From positions 1-36,193 of the forward strand of contig DATJGF010000006.1 in assembly GCA_035495315.1 (NCBI GenBank): 36,193 bases of DNA. The letters are read 5' to 3'. Made by a program: the position numbers and the translations under genes. Below the pieces are notes generated by a model. The model saw only the letters and a program-made list of their open reading frames with translations, was not told where the DNA came from and made no database searches. The first letter of the stretch is position 1, and each line of letters opens with the position of its first letter. Shown here one piece after another: positions 15,881 to 23,091 of this stretch. This DNA is from DATJGF01 sp035495315 (lineage in GTDB: Bacteria; Verrucomicrobiota; Verrucomicrobiia; Limisphaerales; UBA8199).

Positions 15881-17884
15881 CTACGAATTCCCCGGTCTGA
15901 TGAAATAAGGCCTCATCATTTCATTGTCCTCGTGCTCGACAATGTGGCAGTGCCAGACATAAAGACCGGCAAGGTCAAATTTGGCCACGATACGTGTAAC
16001 CTGCCCCGGATAGGCGATGACTGTATCTTTGTAACCCATTTCCCATGGCTCCGGACCAATCGGTGGCCCCGCCAGCCTCGCCGGAGGCAGGCTCACGCCT
16101 TCATTATCAGCTACGAGTGGCTGCCGATTGAACACTTGGAATTGAACCTCATGCAAATGAATGGGATGGGCATCGGCGGTAAAGTTATAAATTTCCCACA
16201 TCTCCGTGTCGCCGACAGTGGGCCTCTCAGTAATAGGATCCGTCCACATTAGCGGTATGGGGAACCCAAGGTCATCCATTGTCCCGAGTAACGCTTCTCG
16301 GGGACCGACGTCTTCCAACACTTCGGAAACCGCTTCGTTAAGCGAAACTCTTCTAGTTCGGACTGCAGGCCCCAGGCCTGTGAATGCCGGCAAGGTTATT
16401 TGGTCCACGAGCACACTGGTGTCCGGCCCTGTGAGCGGCACAACTGTGAATTTCATCACCTGGCCAGTGGTGGACGGATCCGAGGGCTCGAATTCCTCGT
16501 AGGGCAGCCCTCCGGCGAACGGTTCATCGGGACCTTCGTTGATAACATAGAGTTCTGTGCCGACCGGCATGTCGGTGAAGTCAACAATCACATCCGCTCT
16601 CTCTGCCAACCCCATTAGCAGTTGATCCAGAACCACGGCCGACGGCAGGAAACCGCCTTCGGTGCCAATTTGCACAAAGGGGAGCGTGGGTGAGGCAGGC
16701 CTGGCGGCGAGTGGATCCGTTACAACCTTGAGGATCAAGAATCGCGAGTTGCATCCGTTCAAGAAACGGAAACGGTAGCGGCGCGGCTCCACGTTTAGGT
16801 TCGGCCAGGTTTTGCCGTTGACCACCATGGTATTGCCGAAGAATTCAGGATTCCAAATTGGGGAGATGTCGGACTGAGGGATGTAGGGTCCAGCGAACTC
16901 GTCGAAGAACACACGGCTGTCCGGGTAAAATAGTGACCCATCCGTGTTAAACGCTCGGTCCTGAATGGCAATGGGAATCTCGTAGTAGTTGGTTCCCGGA
17001 AGATCTCCCGAGGATGGAGCTGGGCCGGGCAATATTCCATTCTGTAGATCATCCGGGCCCCCGCGGATGAGGTAGAAACCAGCAGGACCGGCATAGACGT
17101 TGAGCCGGGTCATACCCAGCGTATGGTCGTGGTACCAGGCCGTTGTCGGCCGTTGATCGCTAGTGTATTGGAATACTGCGCTGCCTGGCTCCCAGGTTTG
17201 GCCCAGAATATGTTCCGCTTTGGCTCGGAAACGGTTGTACCAGGTGCCGCTCGTGAAATAGCCATTGGGGATATTATTCGCCGCGGGCAGGAACCAGGCC
17301 TCGGGATAGCCGTCGCTTTCCTCCCTCGAATGGCCGCCATGCAGGTGTGTCACCAGAGGCACAGGACCGGTGTAGCGGCCAGGGTGGACATTCTTTTTGA
17401 ACTTCGGTCGGGTGTCCCTGGGACCAGGCGGATTGGCCCAGTGCAGTGTCGGATCCACGGGCAACAGGTGCGGCAGATATCTTCCCGAGTCGTCGACCAA
17501 CTGATTTATCCATTTCACCCGCACCGGTGTGTTGTGTTTAGCCTCAAGGGTGAAGGCCGGGTAGTTGAAGGTACCAGGGTGATTCACTGAGCCGTAGCTC
17601 CACACGGTTGTGGCCGGCCAGCCGTCAGGCAGGATTTGCTGGGAGAACTGGCGTACGGCGATCTCATAATAATCAATATCCCCGGAACCTCCTTGGACGA
17701 GCTTGCCCGTTCTCGGCATCTCAGGTGGAATGACCAGCGGAGTGACGTATTTGGGGAGCAGGGCCGGATCGAGTGTTCCGCCCGGCGGTTGTGCAAAAGC
17801 CTGTTTGATTGATCCTTTCCACGGCAGAAGCAAGCCAGTGCCCGCCACACCACTGAGTTTCATGAAGTGTCGTCGCGAAATCAT
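15881..17884 (-). CDS. Tat-exported multicopper oxidase (CotA/bilirubin oxidase-like)
   Basis: Periplasmic laccase-like oxidase, 667 aa, that couples one-electron oxidation of substrates (phenolics, metal ions such as Cu(I) or Mn(II), or bilirubin-like compounds) to O2 reduction. A twin-arginine signal SRRHFMKLSG (residues 3-12) is followed by a hydrophobic stretch ending AFA. All four copper-binding motifs are visible: HLHGGH (about 179-184), WYHDHTLG (about 248-255), HPIHLHEVQF (about 571-580) and WHCHIVEHEDNEMM (about 642-655), with Cys of the last motif as type 1 ligand. The order and the HEDNEMMRPY ending point to the CotA group. A strong AGGAAAGGG ribosome-binding site precedes the ATG. 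It is transcribed toward the metal-efflux cluster and may share a role in copper or manganese tolerance. Confidence 0.93.
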   Translation of the reverse strand: MISRRHFMKLSGVAGTGLLLPWKGSIKQAFAQPPGGTLDPALLPKYVTPLVIPPEMPRTGKLVQGGSGDIDYYEIAVRQFSQQILPDGWPATTVWSYGSVNHPGTFNYPAFTLEAKHNTPVRVKWINQLVDDSGRYLPHLLPVDPTLHWANPPGPRDTRPKFKKNVHPGRYTGPVPLVTHLHGGHSREESDGYPEAWFLPAANNIPNGYFTSGTWYNRFRAKAEHILGQTWEPGSAVFQYTSDQRPTTAWYHDHTLGMTRLNVYAGPAGFYLIRGGPDDLQNGILPGPAPSSGDLPGTNYYEIPIAIQDRAFNTDGSLFYPDSRVFFDEFAGPYIPQSDISPIWNPEFFGNTMVVNGKTWPNLNVEPRRYRFRFLNGCNSRFLILKVVTDPLAARPASPTLPFVQIGTEGGFLPSAVVLDQLLMGLAERADVIVDFTDMPVGTELYVINEGPDEPFAGGLPYEEFEPSDPSTTGQVMKFTVVPLTGPDTSVLVDQITLPAFTGLGPAVRTRRVSLNEAVSEVLEDVGPREALLGTMDDLGFPIPLMWTDPITERPTVGDTEMWEIYNFTADAHPIHLHEVQFQVFNRQPLVADNEGVSLPPARLAGPPIGPEPWEMGYKDTVIAYPGQVTRIVAKFDLAGLYVWHCHIVEHEDNEMMRPYFIRPGNS

Positions 17885-17978
17885 AGTTTCCCTTTCCTGC
17901 GGTCGGGGGAGAGATACGTTAGTTTAGTGACTCGTTCGATTTGTACCCGCAGGCAACTGTTTGGTGCTCTCCGTAATT

Positions 17979-17995
17979 TGGCATTATGTTTGCAT
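17979..17995 (+). promoter_or_regulatory. sigma-54-like promoter with no intact downstream gene
   Basis: TGGCATTATGTTTGCAT has GG (17980-17981) and GC (17992-17993) exactly 10 bases apart with TGGCA and TTGCA blocks. It reads rightward into the czcA fragment and recombinase debris, so it may be the orphan promoter of a deleted operon. A nearly identical 17-mer occurs at 22220-22236. Confidence 0.5.
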
Positions 17996-18024
17996 TAATT
18001 GACTGATTAGCATTTTGCTCTTTG

Positions 18025-18051
18025 AGCGTGCACCGTTGAGCGTTGCACGCT
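18025..18051. promoter_or_regulatory. 8-bp inverted repeat near orphan promoter
   Basis: AGCGTGCA (18025-18032) and TGCACGCT (18044-18051) are perfect reverse complements with an 11-nt spacer. It lies 30 bp downstream of the sigma-54-like motif and just before the czcA fragment. It could be an operator or an RNA hairpin; no T-tract follows. Confidence 0.4.
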
Positions 18052-18058
18052 TAGCACC

Positions 18059-18145
18059 GGCTTTGTGCCAATGGCCCTTGCAACCGAAACCCGCGCCGAA
18101 GTACAAAGGCCGTTGGCGACAGTTGTGATTGGCGGGTTTTTTTTC
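18059..18145 (+). pseudogene. fragment of a second czcA-like gene
   Basis: About 80-90 bp aligning with 15071-15155 of the intact pump gene and encoding FVPMALATETRAEVQRPLAT, then VVIGG, the segment preceding the last TM helices of HME pumps. The two copies differ mainly at silent or conservative positions (for example GCG/GCC, GTG/GTA), so this is an old paralogue or an independently acquired copy, not a recent duplication. Everything on either side of the pump gene is missing. Confidence 0.85.
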
Positions 18146-18217
18146 GGTACCGGTTTAATTCAGCGCCGGGAGTCAGCTTAGGAGCTGGACCGCCATGCCG
18201 CGGCAATTGGAGCCAAA

Positions 18218-18490
18218 GAGCTTTTTTCAGGCCGCCTTGTCTCCTGCCTGCTTTAACTGTAACCAGTCCTTAACGGTCTTATTATTCAGTACAGACACAT
18301 TGCCCGCCTACCATTTGCCCGTGTTAAACCGTTGCTTTCCTCGGAACGTAATCAATTCCCCCTTACCCATCTTGGTCGGCACTTCTCGAGCGTTTAAATC
18401 CTTGGCTATCGAATGGTACCCCCAGCCTGCTTTCCGCAACCGGACCATGTACAGGATCCACTGCTGTTCCTGGGATTATGTTCGAGCCGT
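18218..18490 (-). pseudogene. serine site-specific recombinase fragment
   Basis: Minus-strand translation from about 18470 gives QQWILYMVRLRKAGWGYHSI, AKDLNAREVPTKMGKGELIT, FRGKQRFNTGKW, an in-frame TAG, then AGNVSVLNNKTVKDW. This matches the 'recombinase' domain that follows the catalytic domain in large serine integrases and resolvases (IA.LN..G.PT..G....W....V..IL.N). There is no N-terminal catalytic domain with its Ser nucleophile, a stop lies upstream of QQW, and one stop interrupts it. It is a dead remnant of a mobile element. Confidence 0.65.
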
Positions 18491-18591
18491 TGGATAGGTA
18501 CGCTTGTATTCTCACCGCGAGTTTTCAATATCCAATGGTTTCTGAATCGCAATGTTAGAAACGCTCGCAAGCGCATCAACCACGTGCTCCT

Positions 18592-18624
18592 TACTTCGCA
18601 TGCGTCCAGATTACATGCAAGCTT
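18592..18624. repeat. 33-bp dispersed repeat, copy 2
   Basis: Matches 9452-9484 with two or three differences. Here the minus-strand frame extends upstream as an open tail (LLDQEIGSFDRISTLKA, then DLPPTIEDKAKASLHVIWTHAK in part) ending at the shared TAA. The family of that tail is not recognised. Confidence 0.6.
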
Positions 18625-18796
18625 GCTTTCGCCTTGTCTTCGATCGTGGGCGGAAGGTCGGAATCGGTCGCCTTAAGCGTCGAAATCCGATCAAAAGACC
18701 CGATTTCCTGGTCGAGTAATGCCCGATGAGCGCCGGTTTGTGTGGCTGAACGATTGCCCATTGCGCGGTACCCGGAATAGGTCAGTCCGTTGACGG

Positions 18797-21493
18797 CTAT
18801 TCGGCGCGCAGCGCGGCGCACGGGTCGATCCTTGTCGCGCGGCGCGCGGGCAGCCATGCCGCCAACAGTCCCACCGCCATCAGCAGCAGCGTGACGATGG
18901 TGAAGGCGATCGGATCGGTCGGCGTCACCCCAAACAGGAACCTCTGCAGCACGCGAGTCAGGGCGGCGGCTCCGGCGAGGCCGACGATCAGGCCGACCAC
19001 GACGATGCGGAGCGCACGCGTGAGCACGAGGCGGAGCACGTCGCGGCGTTTGGCGCCGAGGGCCATGCGTACGCCAATCTCGCGGCGTCGCTGCGTCACC
19101 GCGTAGTCCATCAACCCGTAGATGCCGCATGTGGCGATCAGCGTCGCGCTCATCGCGAACAGCACCAGCAGCACCATCCGGAAACGCGGCGACGCCACCG
19201 ACGCCGCCACCGCTTCATCCATCGTCAACGTGCTCTCGATCGGCAGATCGGGCGCGACGCGGCGAATTTCCGCGCGGATGCCTTTGACCACGCTGGCGGG
19301 TGTGGCCGTGCGCGCGACGAACGACACGAACCGCACGAACCAGCTGCTATCCTGCTGGAACGGCACGTAGATCATTGGCTGCACTTGCCGATCGAGTCCC
19401 ATCTGACGGATGTCCGCGACCACGCCCACAACCGTCAGCCACTCGCCGCGATCGTCCAAGCGCACGCGCCGGCCGAGCGCCGCGCCCGGACCACCCGGAA
19501 AGTATTCGCGCACGATGCGCTCGCTGACGATCGCCACTTTCGGCGCTTCCGGCGTGTCCTGTGTCGTGAAATCGCGTCCCGCCAGCAGCGGAATCCCCAT
19601 GGTCTTGAAATAGCCGGCGTCGATCTTCGGCGTGCCGGCAAAGAGCGTCGGTTTCGGCTGCCCCTCGATGTCAAAGTCGCCCTGGATGAACATCATGCCG
19701 AACGGCGCCGAGTTGATCAGGCTGGCGGACTTCACCCCCGGCAGGTACTGGATGCGATCGAGCACGCTGCGCGCGAACGCATGGATGCGCTTGGGCTCAT
19801 CGTACACGCGTTCGGGCAGCGTCACCTTCACAGTCTGCACGACGCCGTCGCGCGCGCTCAATGTGAAGCCTGGCGATACCGACGCCAGACGCACGAAGCT
19901 GTGAATCAGCAGGCCCGCGCCGGTCAGAAGGACGAGCGTCATCGCTATCTGCGCAGCGACCAGCAGCGTCCGCAGCCGCTCGCCCTGACGGTCGCCCGTC
20001 GTGCGCGTTTCGCCGGCGTGCAGCGCGTGGCCTTCGCCAAGTGCGGCCCAACTGACGCGCAACGCCGGCACCAGGCCGGTCAGCAGAGTCGAGACGAGCG
20101 ACAAGCCGAGGCAGAACGTCATCACGCGCGCGTCGATCACAATGCCGGCGAGGCGTGGAAGCGCGGATTGTGGCACGAGCGGCAGCGCGACATGGATCGC
20201 GATCTGCGCGAGCATCACGCCAAGCGAGCCGCCCAGCAGCGACATCACAACGGCTTCCGTCAGCAGCTGACGCACGATCCGTCCGTTTCCCGCGCCGAGG
20301 GCGATGCGTACGGACAGTTCGCCTGCGCGCGCAGTGAGGCGCGCCATCTGCAGGTTCGCGACGTTGACGCAGGCGATCAGTAGGACGAACGACACGGCTC
20401 CGAGCAGGATCAGCAGCAGCCTGCGCACTGACTCCGTGCCGTGCTCCTGCAAACCCACCGCCCGCGCGCGCGTGCGGACGTTCGGTGCGAGTACTCCTTC
20501 GGGTGCGAGTGCGCCGGGGGGGACGATCGACGGATCGTTCACCAGCGGCGTCAATTCCGCTGCCGCGCGTTCCCGCGTCACGCCTGGTTTCATGCGGCCC
20601 AGCAGAAAGAGAAAGGCGTCTTTGCCGGTATCGCCGGGCCAGCGATTGGGCAGAAAGATGTCCGCTTCCGGCAGCGCGCCGATCTGGACCACTGGCCTGA
20701 AGCTGAAATCCGGTGGCAGCACGCCGACGACGGTACGGGCGAGTCCGTCGATGGTGATGGACTGTCCGACGATCGCCGGATCGGCCTTAAGCGAGGTGCG
20801 CCACAGCCGATCGCTGACGATCGCGGTGCGATCGTCGTCAGGCGCTCCGGCGCCGGTGAGGAACGCACGGCCCCGCGCAGGATTGACACCCAGCGTGGCG
20901 AAGAAATTCGGACCCACCTCGAGCGCGTGCAACTGAAGCGGCTCGCCGCGTCCGCTGAGCTGTGCGTCGATGGAGTTGTAGGCCGCCAGAAAATCGAGCG
21001 TCGTGACATGCGGGCGCAGCGCCTCGTACGTCACAGGCGCCCAGGTCCAGAACGTCTTGACGCCGGTCTCGGTCCGCTGCGCTGACGAGAGAATAACGAG
21101 GCGATCGGCATTGGGATAGGGCAGCGGACGCCAGAGCACCCCGTAGGCGACCGAGAAGATCGCGGTGTTGAGTCCGATGCCGAGCGCGAGCGTGAGAATC
21201 GCGGCCGCCGTAAATCCAGGGTTCTTCCGGAGCATCCTCGAGCCGTAGCGCACGTCCTGAAGCAGATGCTCCAACCAGGCGACACCTCGCTCTTCACGAC
21301 ACGTCTCTTTTATCGACTCGACCCAGCCGAACTGTCGTAGCGCGGCGAAACGCGCTTCCTCTGGCGGCATTCCCGCTTGGGTGTTCTGCTGTGTACGCAT
21401 TTCGATATGCGCACGCATCTCCTCATCCATTTCAGCATCGAGGTCGCTCTTGCGCAGCATCGCGCGAATTTTAGATTTAAACCAGCGCCACAT
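18797..21493 (-). CDS. ADOP/MacB-like ABC transporter permease
   Basis: 898-aa FtsX/MacB-type permease of the 'acidobacterial duplicated orphan permease' type. The ATG at 21493 (MWRWFKSKIRAMLRKSDLDA) is chosen because this is the characteristic family start; the frame remains open upstream into the regulator gene. The order is a cytoplasmic helical N-domain with EMRAHIEM and EEARFAALRQFG, then DVRYGSRMLRKNPGFTAAAI opening the first TM helix (LTLALGIGLNTAIFSVAYG), a large periplasmic MacB domain, three TM helices near residues 370-500, a second MacB half (ARDGVVQTVKVTLPE) and final TM helices ending RIDPCAALRAE. No ATPase gene is adjacent, as usual for these orphan permeases. The gene is strikingly GC-rich compared with flanking genes. 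It is co-directional with and 11 bp from a PadR gene. Confidence 0.92.
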   Translation of the reverse strand: MWRWFKSKIRAMLRKSDLDAEMDEEMRAHIEMRTQQNTQAGMPPEEARFAALRQFGWVESIKETCREERGVAWLEHLLQDVRYGSRMLRKNPGFTAAAILTLALGIGLNTAIFSVAYGVLWRPLPYPNADRLVILSSAQRTETGVKTFWTWAPVTYEALRPHVTTLDFLAAYNSIDAQLSGRGEPLQLHALEVGPNFFATLGVNPARGRAFLTGAGAPDDDRTAIVSDRLWRTSLKADPAIVGQSITIDGLARTVVGVLPPDFSFRPVVQIGALPEADIFLPNRWPGDTGKDAFLFLLGRMKPGVTRERAAAELTPLVNDPSIVPPGALAPEGVLAPNVRTRARAVGLQEHGTESVRRLLLILLGAVSFVLLIACVNVANLQMARLTARAGELSVRIALGAGNGRIVRQLLTEAVVMSLLGGSLGVMLAQIAIHVALPLVPQSALPRLAGIVIDARVMTFCLGLSLVSTLLTGLVPALRVSWAALGEGHALHAGETRTTGDRQGERLRTLLVAAQIAMTLVLLTGAGLLIHSFVRLASVSPGFTLSARDGVVQTVKVTLPERVYDEPKRIHAFARSVLDRIQYLPGVKSASLINSAPFGMMFIQGDFDIEGQPKPTLFAGTPKIDAGYFKTMGIPLLAGRDFTTQDTPEAPKVAIVSERIVREYFPGGPGAALGRRVRLDDRGEWLTVVGVVADIRQMGLDRQVQPMIYVPFQQDSSWFVRFVSFVARTATPASVVKGIRAEIRRVAPDLPIESTLTMDEAVAASVASPRFRMVLLVLFAMSATLIATCGIYGLMDYAVTQRRREIGVRMALGAKRRDVLRLVLTRALRIVVVGLIVGLAGAAALTRVLQRFLFGVTPTDPIAFTIVTLLLMAVGLLAAWLPARRATRIDPCAALRAE

Positions 21494-21504
21494 ATTCGGC
21501 TCCA

Positions 21505-21837
21505 CTATGTCGCGTGCATAACCCGCCGGATCGCCAGACACATTTGCTCCCAGCCCTGGTTTTCGCGATCGAGCTGTTTCCGTCCGGCTTTGGTCAGACG
21601 GTAGAACTTGGCTTTGCGATGGTTCTCGGAGACTCCCCATTCGGATTCGATCCACCCCTGCTGCTGGAGCCGGTAAAGGGCGGGATAAAGCGAGCCCTCG
21701 CCAACGGACAGAACCTCATCGGACCACCGTTGAATGCGCTGGCAGATGCCAAATCCGTGCGTGGATTCACGGCTGAGAACTTTGAGGATCAGCATGTCCA
21801 GCGTCCCTTGAAGCAGGTCAGGTTTTTCCATAAGCAT
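21505..21837 (-). CDS. PadR family transcriptional regulator
   Basis: 110-aa winged-helix repressor. It begins MLMEKPDLLQGTLDMLILKV and continues with STHGFGICQRIQ, GSLYPALYRLQQQGWIESEW and AKFYRLTKAGRKQL, the full PadR winged-helix signature. The start at 21837 has AGAAAG upstream; a second ATG at 21831 is equally close to family starts. It is the short PadR form with little C-terminal dimerisation helix. The pair PadR-ADOP permease in one operon is a recurrent acidobacterial arrangement, in which PadR probably controls its own operon. Confidence 0.92.
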   Translation of the reverse strand: MLMEKPDLLQGTLDMLILKVLSRESTHGFGICQRIQRWSDEVLSVGEGSLYPALYRLQQQGWIESEWGVSENHRKAKFYRLTKAGRKQLDRENQGWEQMCLAIRRVMHAT

Positions 21838-21853
21838 TTTCTTTCTATCGGAA

Positions 21854-21891
21854 TTCGATGGGAGTGTGCCGCTTCTTCTATCGAATGTCAA
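21854..21891 (-). promoter_or_regulatory. candidate PadR operon promoter with flanking dyad
   Basis: On the minus strand a perfect -35 TTGACA (21886-21891) is followed after 17 bp by CACACT (21863-21868) as a weak -10, placing the start about 20 nt before the PadR ATG. Inverted arms ATCGAA/TTCGAT (21880-21885 and 21854-21859) flank the -10, a plausible autoregulatory operator. Confidence 0.4.
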
Positions 21892-22208
21892 TAGGAGAAT
21901 TGTGTGCCCGCTTTTGCCCGCGCCAGGTCCAGCGTTCGGTTGCTGAAAACGCCGGAAATGGCTGAGGTTTTTGCAGGTTCCCTGAAAAGACCTGGCCGAA
22001 AAAGGCTCTCGAATCGCGGGATTTCGCGAGTGACACTCACCAGTTCTCGCGAGTTTGGGGTGCACGACGACCTGACGACTCCAAAGCCAGGGTTGTGCCT
22101 TGATCCGAAGGGCCTAGTACGTTGGCGCGAAGGGACTCGAATGCGGATCTGGCGAAATCGTGAAAATGATAGCCCACCAGAAAGCCAACCGTTGGCGAGT
22201 TGCATAAT
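21892..22208. other. intergenic region between PadR and ECF sigma genes
   Basis: No credible gene. It includes palindromic elements GAGTGACACTC and CTCGCGAG within about 22028-22054, together forming two TCGCGAGT direct copies about 22 bp apart, which might be regulator sites. Short open frames here have no recognisable domain. Confidence 0.4.
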
Positions 22209-22246
22209 GGCCGTGGTTGTGGCATTACGTTTGCATGACCACGGCC
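22209..22246. promoter_or_regulatory. 9-bp inverted repeat enclosing the sigma-factor start and a sigma-54-like motif
   Basis: GGCCGTGGT (22209-22217) and ACCACGGCC (22238-22246) are perfect reverse complements separated by 20 nt. The loop contains TGGCATTACGTTTGCAT (22220-22236), a -24/-12 sigma-54-like match with GG and GC 10 bases apart, and the ATG at 22235. If transcribed, the hairpin would bury the start codon region. If instead a sigma-54 promoter, its transcript would begin near 22246, past the only sensible start codon. Confidence 0.5.
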
Positions 22247-22987
22247 TTCGATCAGACGCGAGAGTTCTATACTGGCAAGGGGCAATTCACAGCGACCCAT
22301 TGGACGGTCGTTCTGGCGGCCCGCCAGCGTGGAACCGAGGAAGCAGCCCAGGCGCTGGAGTCGCTATGCCGCACGTATTGGCATCCACTTCACGCTTACG
22401 TGCGCCGACGGGGCTACCCTGACCAGGAGGCTCAGGACCTGACACAGGGCTTTTTCGCACGGCTGCTGGAAAAAGAGTTTCTTAGCGATGTCGATCGCAG
22501 TAAAGGCAAGTTTCGTTCGTTCCTGCTCGCGGCTATGGAGCATTTCCTGGCTAACGAATGGCGGCGCGCCAACGCTCAGAAACGTGGCGGCGGGGTAGAC
22601 TTTGTGCCTTTGGCTGGTCACTCAGCGGAAGGTCAGTCGCTGCAGATCTCAGCTCCAAACCTCTCTCCTGAAGACTTTTTCGACCAACAGTGGGCCATTA
22701 CGGTGTTAGAACACGCGGTGAGCAAGCTGCGCCAGGAATTCACTGGTAAGAGCAAGGAGGAGTTTTTTGAGAAAGTTAAAATTTATCTGACTGGAGAGAA
22801 GCCCGAAGCGTCCTATACGGAGTTGGCGGCGCGACTCGACACGACGGCTGCCGCTCTGAAGATGGCCGTCAGCCGAATACGCCAGCGCTACGGTGAGTTG
22901 CTGCGCGAGGAGATCGCCAGCACAGTTTCGGATCCGAATGAGGTTGAGGAGGAGTTGCGAGCCTTACTAGCCGCTTTGAGCCGATAG
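22235..22987 (+). CDS. ECF-type RNA polymerase sigma factor
   Basis: 250-aa sigma-70 family factor of the ECF type found next to Ser/Thr kinases in Verrucomicrobia and Planctomycetes. ATHWTVVLAARQ opens the family, sigma-2 spans about residues 35-110 (WHPLHAYVRRRGY, EAQDLTQGFFARLL, KGKFRSFLLAAMEHFLANEWR), and sigma-4 lies at about 185-225 (ASYTELAARLDTTAAALKMA then VSRIRQRYGELLREEI). The start ATG at 22235 is chosen because family N-termini begin close before THW and no other start lies between it and conserved residues. It is followed after 104 bp by the kinase gene in the same direction, the usual signalling pair in which the kinase is thought to act on the sigma factor. Confidence 0.92.
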   Translation: MTTAFDQTREFYTGKGQFTATHWTVVLAARQRGTEEAAQALESLCRTYWHPLHAYVRRRGYPDQEAQDLTQGFFARLLEKEFLSDVDRSKGKFRSFLLAAMEHFLANEWRRANAQKRGGGVDFVPLAGHSAEGQSLQISAPNLSPEDFFDQQWAITVLEHAVSKLRQEFTGKSKEEFFEKVKIYLTGEKPEASYTELAARLDTTAAALKMAVSRIRQRYGELLREEIASTVSDPNEVEEELRALLAALSR

Positions 22988-23091
22988 CGCGGGCGCGGGA
23001 TGCCCAACTGTGCCGGTTTATTAGGCAAGAGCTGTTACTTTCCTCTTCAATTCGGTCTGAAACGGATCGGCACGATTACACGCTTGTCGTT

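Larger units (their letters stand above)
17885..18796. other. debris region between oxidase and permease genes
   Basis: This 912-bp region has no intact gene. In order it holds a sigma-54-like promoter, an inverted repeat, a fragment of a czcA gene, a degenerate serine recombinase fragment on the opposite strand, and one copy of a 33-bp dispersed repeat. The remainder (18491-18590 and 18625-18796) shows nothing recognisable beyond a minus-strand open tail ending SLHVIWTHAK. Confidence 0.65.

Noticed and set aside
19385..20383. 332-aa plus-strand frame opposite the ADOP permease
   Set aside because: Open only because of the high GC and codon bias of the permease; the protein is an Arg/Gln/His/Ala-rich shadow.
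22220..22236. Sigma-54 promoter for the ECF sigma gene
   Set aside because: The match is good, but its start point near 22246 would exclude ATG 22235, and no alternative start precedes the conserved region. Kept only as a motif, not as the promoter of this gene.
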